Of a DNA stretch of 64,000 bases, positions 61,851 through 64,000 are shown piece after piece. The DNA comes from Bacillus cereus G9842 (GTDB lineage: Bacteria > Bacillota > Bacilli > Bacillales > Bacillaceae_G): assembly GCF_000021305.1 (NCBI RefSeq), contig NC_011774.1, positions 1 to 64,000 of the forward strand, in the 5' to 3' direction. A model generated the notes under the pieces. The model had not been told where the DNA came from. It was given only the letters and a program-made list of their open reading frames with translations, and did no database searches. Numbering within the stretch: the stretch's first letter is position 1; each line of letters opens with the position of its first letter. The position numbers were made by a program, and so were the translations under genes.

Positions 61851-63830
61851 GTGCCTTCATTATTAGTACCAAGATCAGAAGGTAACTGGGGTGCTGCTTA
61901 CGATGTATTGGTAACACCTAAAACAAACATCATCATGAATAAGGTGTATGTTCAAACGTATAACGGAGGATATGGAGGAATTGTATATCGGCTTCGAATT
62001 GCCGACGAATCAACAGGACAAATTGTTTATGATATTTCAAGTACAGAAGAAACAGCAGATAACAATCGTGTAAGTATTAGTCCTAATATATGGAAAGATT
62101 TTCAGGATGTGAAAATGCTTTCAGGAAAAACATATAGGCTAAGTCTTACGACAATAACACAAGACTCTTCTAATTATGATAATGGTACACACGGAAGCAG
62201 AGATCCATTTAATGGAGCATCAAACGAGCATCTAGAAATTAAATCAGCTAGTCGAAAGTATGGGAGAAGCGCACTTCAGTTTCCAGAATGGAAGTTTGAT
62301 TACACATTAGATGAGCCTAAAGGAATAAGAGTAAGGAGTACAACTGCTTCTGCAAAAGGTATTAAGACAATCGCCAAACCTACAGGAACACAAGAAGGAG
62401 ATGTCCTAGTTTTATATGTCAATCATTATAATGATGCCATTATTGATTCTAATGATGGATTTATAAAAACAAATACTAGTGAATTTTCTACTATGTTGTA
62501 TAAAGTAGCAACAAAGTATGAACCGGAAGAGTATCCGATACGTATCGCAACAGCCCAATTAAGTTGGATTGAGATGTCATTGATGTCTGTTGCAGATGCT
62601 AAAGTTGTAAACTATGGCATGGTTGATAAAAGTGGATCTTCTTTTCCTCCTGTTACTACAACTAGGGTTAATAGTAGGTTTGCTGTTATTGCAGCTAGTT
62701 CTCTTAATGACGGAAGCAGTGCATTACTTCCTCTTACAGAACGTTACGGAAAAATGTGTTCATCAATAGTTCCTGTAAATACAAATGTAACAATATATAG
62801 AAATAGCTGGGACTCACGAACAAAGTTTATTATCTTAGATGAAAATATTAAAAGGGAGAATAAGATAAAGCACATTGGCACTACAGCTCCTGCTACTAGC
62901 TATAGTGGAATAAATTATATAACTTCTTGGCCTGTTCCACGTGGCATCCAGGTAGGGGATTTAATTGTTGTCATGGCACAATCAACAGGGTCTATTTCGA
63001 ACTCTGCAATTATAAGTCCATCTGGTTATACTAAAGTTGCAGAAGCGACAAGTAATGGTTCAATGGGATCATCTCTTTTTTATAAGATTGCAACGAAAGA
63101 AGATATTGATTCAACGGTATCAGTTGATACCCCAAGATCACCAACAGGATTAGGATTTGGTTCCATCAATGTATATCGAAATGGTAAGTTTCTTACTGGT
63201 GGTGTTGAAAAGACAATTGGGTTTTCTACTCCTATCCCAAGTCCACAAGAAGAGGTCGTATTATTACAGCAAGTTAGAAATAATTATGAAAACCCACGAG
63301 TTGGCTTTACTCGAATTGCAGAGCATAAATATGGTGCTACAACTATGCATAAGTATTTCTATAATGTAAACAATACAGTTCCTAGCTCAATAGATGGAGA
63401 TTACCCAGAGTATGGTGTCCCTTTCACTGTAATTGGATATAGTGAAGGAAATGAGCCACCAACTAAGCCAGAGCTATTTGTAAAACAGCCGACCGTAAAC
63501 AGTATGAATCTCTCAGGGGAATCAGTACAACTAGAATGGACAGTATCAACTGACAAAGAAGGAGATTCTATCTCATATGAGGTGGAACTATATAATGGCT
63601 CCGATTGGGTTTCAGTGGAATCTAGTGTAACAGTAAATTCTTATGCTACTATTCTTCCAAGTTTAGATACAGACAAAGCACAGTTTCGGGTAAGAGCAAA
63701 AGACAATAAAGGAGGAAAATCAGATTACACATTGGGAAATGTGTTTACAATCGCAACTCGTCTTTTATTAGTGCAAGATAATAACATAGTAAAGTCATAT
63801 AAAGATGGAGTGTGGAAAGCCATTCAGTAA
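61851..63830 (+). CDS. Large tail fibre protein with FN3 domain and C-terminal tag, 659 aa
   Basis: GTG 61851 lies 8 nt after AAAGGAG; the ATG at 61833 belongs to the duplicated spacer. The N-terminal 150 residues are beta-rich (VTPKTNIIMNKVYVQTYNGG). The middle repeats a collagen- or phage-fibre-like strand unit twice (STTASAKGIKTIAKPTGTQE...; WPVPRGIQVGDLIVVMAQST...). Residues about 545-635 are FN3-like (ESVQLEWTVSTDKEGDSISY), and the tag LLLVQDNNIVKSYKDGVWKA ends the protein. It is the fourth carrier of this tag. Confidence 0.7.
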   Translation: MPSLLVPRSEGNWGAAYDVLVTPKTNIIMNKVYVQTYNGGYGGIVYRLRIADESTGQIVYDISSTEETADNNRVSISPNIWKDFQDVKMLSGKTYRLSLTTITQDSSNYDNGTHGSRDPFNGASNEHLEIKSASRKYGRSALQFPEWKFDYTLDEPKGIRVRSTTASAKGIKTIAKPTGTQEGDVLVLYVNHYNDAIIDSNDGFIKTNTSEFSTMLYKVATKYEPEEYPIRIATAQLSWIEMSLMSVADAKVVNYGMVDKSGSSFPPVTTTRVNSRFAVIAASSLNDGSSALLPLTERYGKMCSSIVPVNTNVTIYRNSWDSRTKFIILDENIKRENKIKHIGTTAPATSYSGINYITSWPVPRGIQVGDLIVVMAQSTGSISNSAIISPSGYTKVAEATSNGSMGSSLFYKIATKEDIDSTVSVDTPRSPTGLGFGSINVYRNGKFLTGGVEKTIGFSTPIPSPQEEVVLLQQVRNNYENPRVGFTRIAEHKYGATTMHKYFYNVNNTVPSSIDGDYPEYGVPFTVIGYSEGNEPPTKPELFVKQPTVNSMNLSGESVQLEWTVSTDKEGDSISYEVELYNGSDWVSVESSVTVNSYATILPSLDTDKAQFRVRAKDNKGGKSDYTLGNVFTIATRLLLVQDNNIVKSYKDGVWKAIQ

Positions 63831-63844
63831 GGAGGATAAACAAT

Positions 63845-64000
63845 ATGCCATATATTAAAACTATTAATAAAGGTGGAAATGGAAATAGAGGCGTTATGTT
63901 TTCTGTTACAGCAAATAAAGATATTTTTGTGACAGGATTTTCAACCTACTTCAGAATTAGAGGAGTTGCTTATGTTGATATTTATGTGCGGGACGGAGGA
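63845..64000 (+). CDS. Partial fibre-cassette gene, cut by the window end
   Basis: ATG 63845 follows AAGGAGG and opens a frame that runs to the end of the window (52 codons: MPYIKTINKGGNGNRGVMFS...). The visible part looks beta-rich (FVTGFSTYFRIRGVAYVDIY). It is probably another fibre protein; the rest is outside the window. Confidence 0.6.
   Translation, partial: MPYIKTINKGGNGNRGVMFSVTANKDIFVTGFSTYFRIRGVAYVDIYVRDGG

Overview
The window looks like part of a jumbo, contractile-tailed phage or phage-plasmid of the Bacillus cereus group. The reasons are the AT-rich DNA, very strong Gram-positive ribosome binding sites (AAAGGAGG), a MerR-type DUF3967 protein of the kind carried by B. cereus-group plasmids, a ParM-like segregation actin, and a myovirus virion module spread over more than 45 kb. 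The overall plan (giant tail genes, many fibre genes) recalls Bacillus phage 0305phi8-36 and related plasmid prophages. That placement is from memory of the family and was not searched.

Region 1 (1-10.3 kb) is maintenance and accessory DNA with long gene-free stretches. It holds two abutting perfect palindromes (318-366), a DUF3967 regulator (1120-1674), and a SNF2-family helicase on the minus strand. The helicase gene is cut inside its Walker A codons by a 546-nt insertion with the hallmarks of a group I intron carrying a decayed LAGLIDADG-like remnant. Next come a 9-bp tandem repeat, a minus-strand nucleotidyltransferase/HEPN pair, a cluster of one normal CAT tRNA and three tRNA-like genes with oversized anticodon loops, and an actin-like ATPase operon (8858-10230) with a palindromic promoter/operator region.

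Region 2 (10.3-15.5 kb) has a candidate structured RNA (10300-10370) and several small or mid-size genes of unknown role. One of them may be a broken or translationally coupled gene starting at CTG.

Region 3 (15.5-48.6 kb) is the tail operon, all on the plus strand and tightly packed. It holds large unknown structural proteins, two paralogous beta-rich proteins, Ig-like proteins, a reduced tail-sheath-like protein, a terminator-like protein and the 973-aa sheath. Three consecutive tail-tube paralogs, two paralogous tail-chaperone-like proteins and a 1777-aa protein in the tape-measure position with a degenerate DnaQ-type exonuclease domain follow. Then come a 2139-aa hub/tail-lysin fusion (lysozyme-like plus M15 peptidase), an OB-like spike, a gp25-like protein and baseplate J.

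Region 4 (48.6-64 kb) is an adhesion cassette of fibre proteins built from interchangeable parts: beta-propeller repeats, FN3, glycine-rich domains, F5/8-type C domains, a shared N-terminal adapter and a shared C-terminal tag. A block of three genes occurs twice (48.66-51.0 and 59.43-61.8 kb) with high nucleotide similarity. The window ends inside another fibre-like gene.
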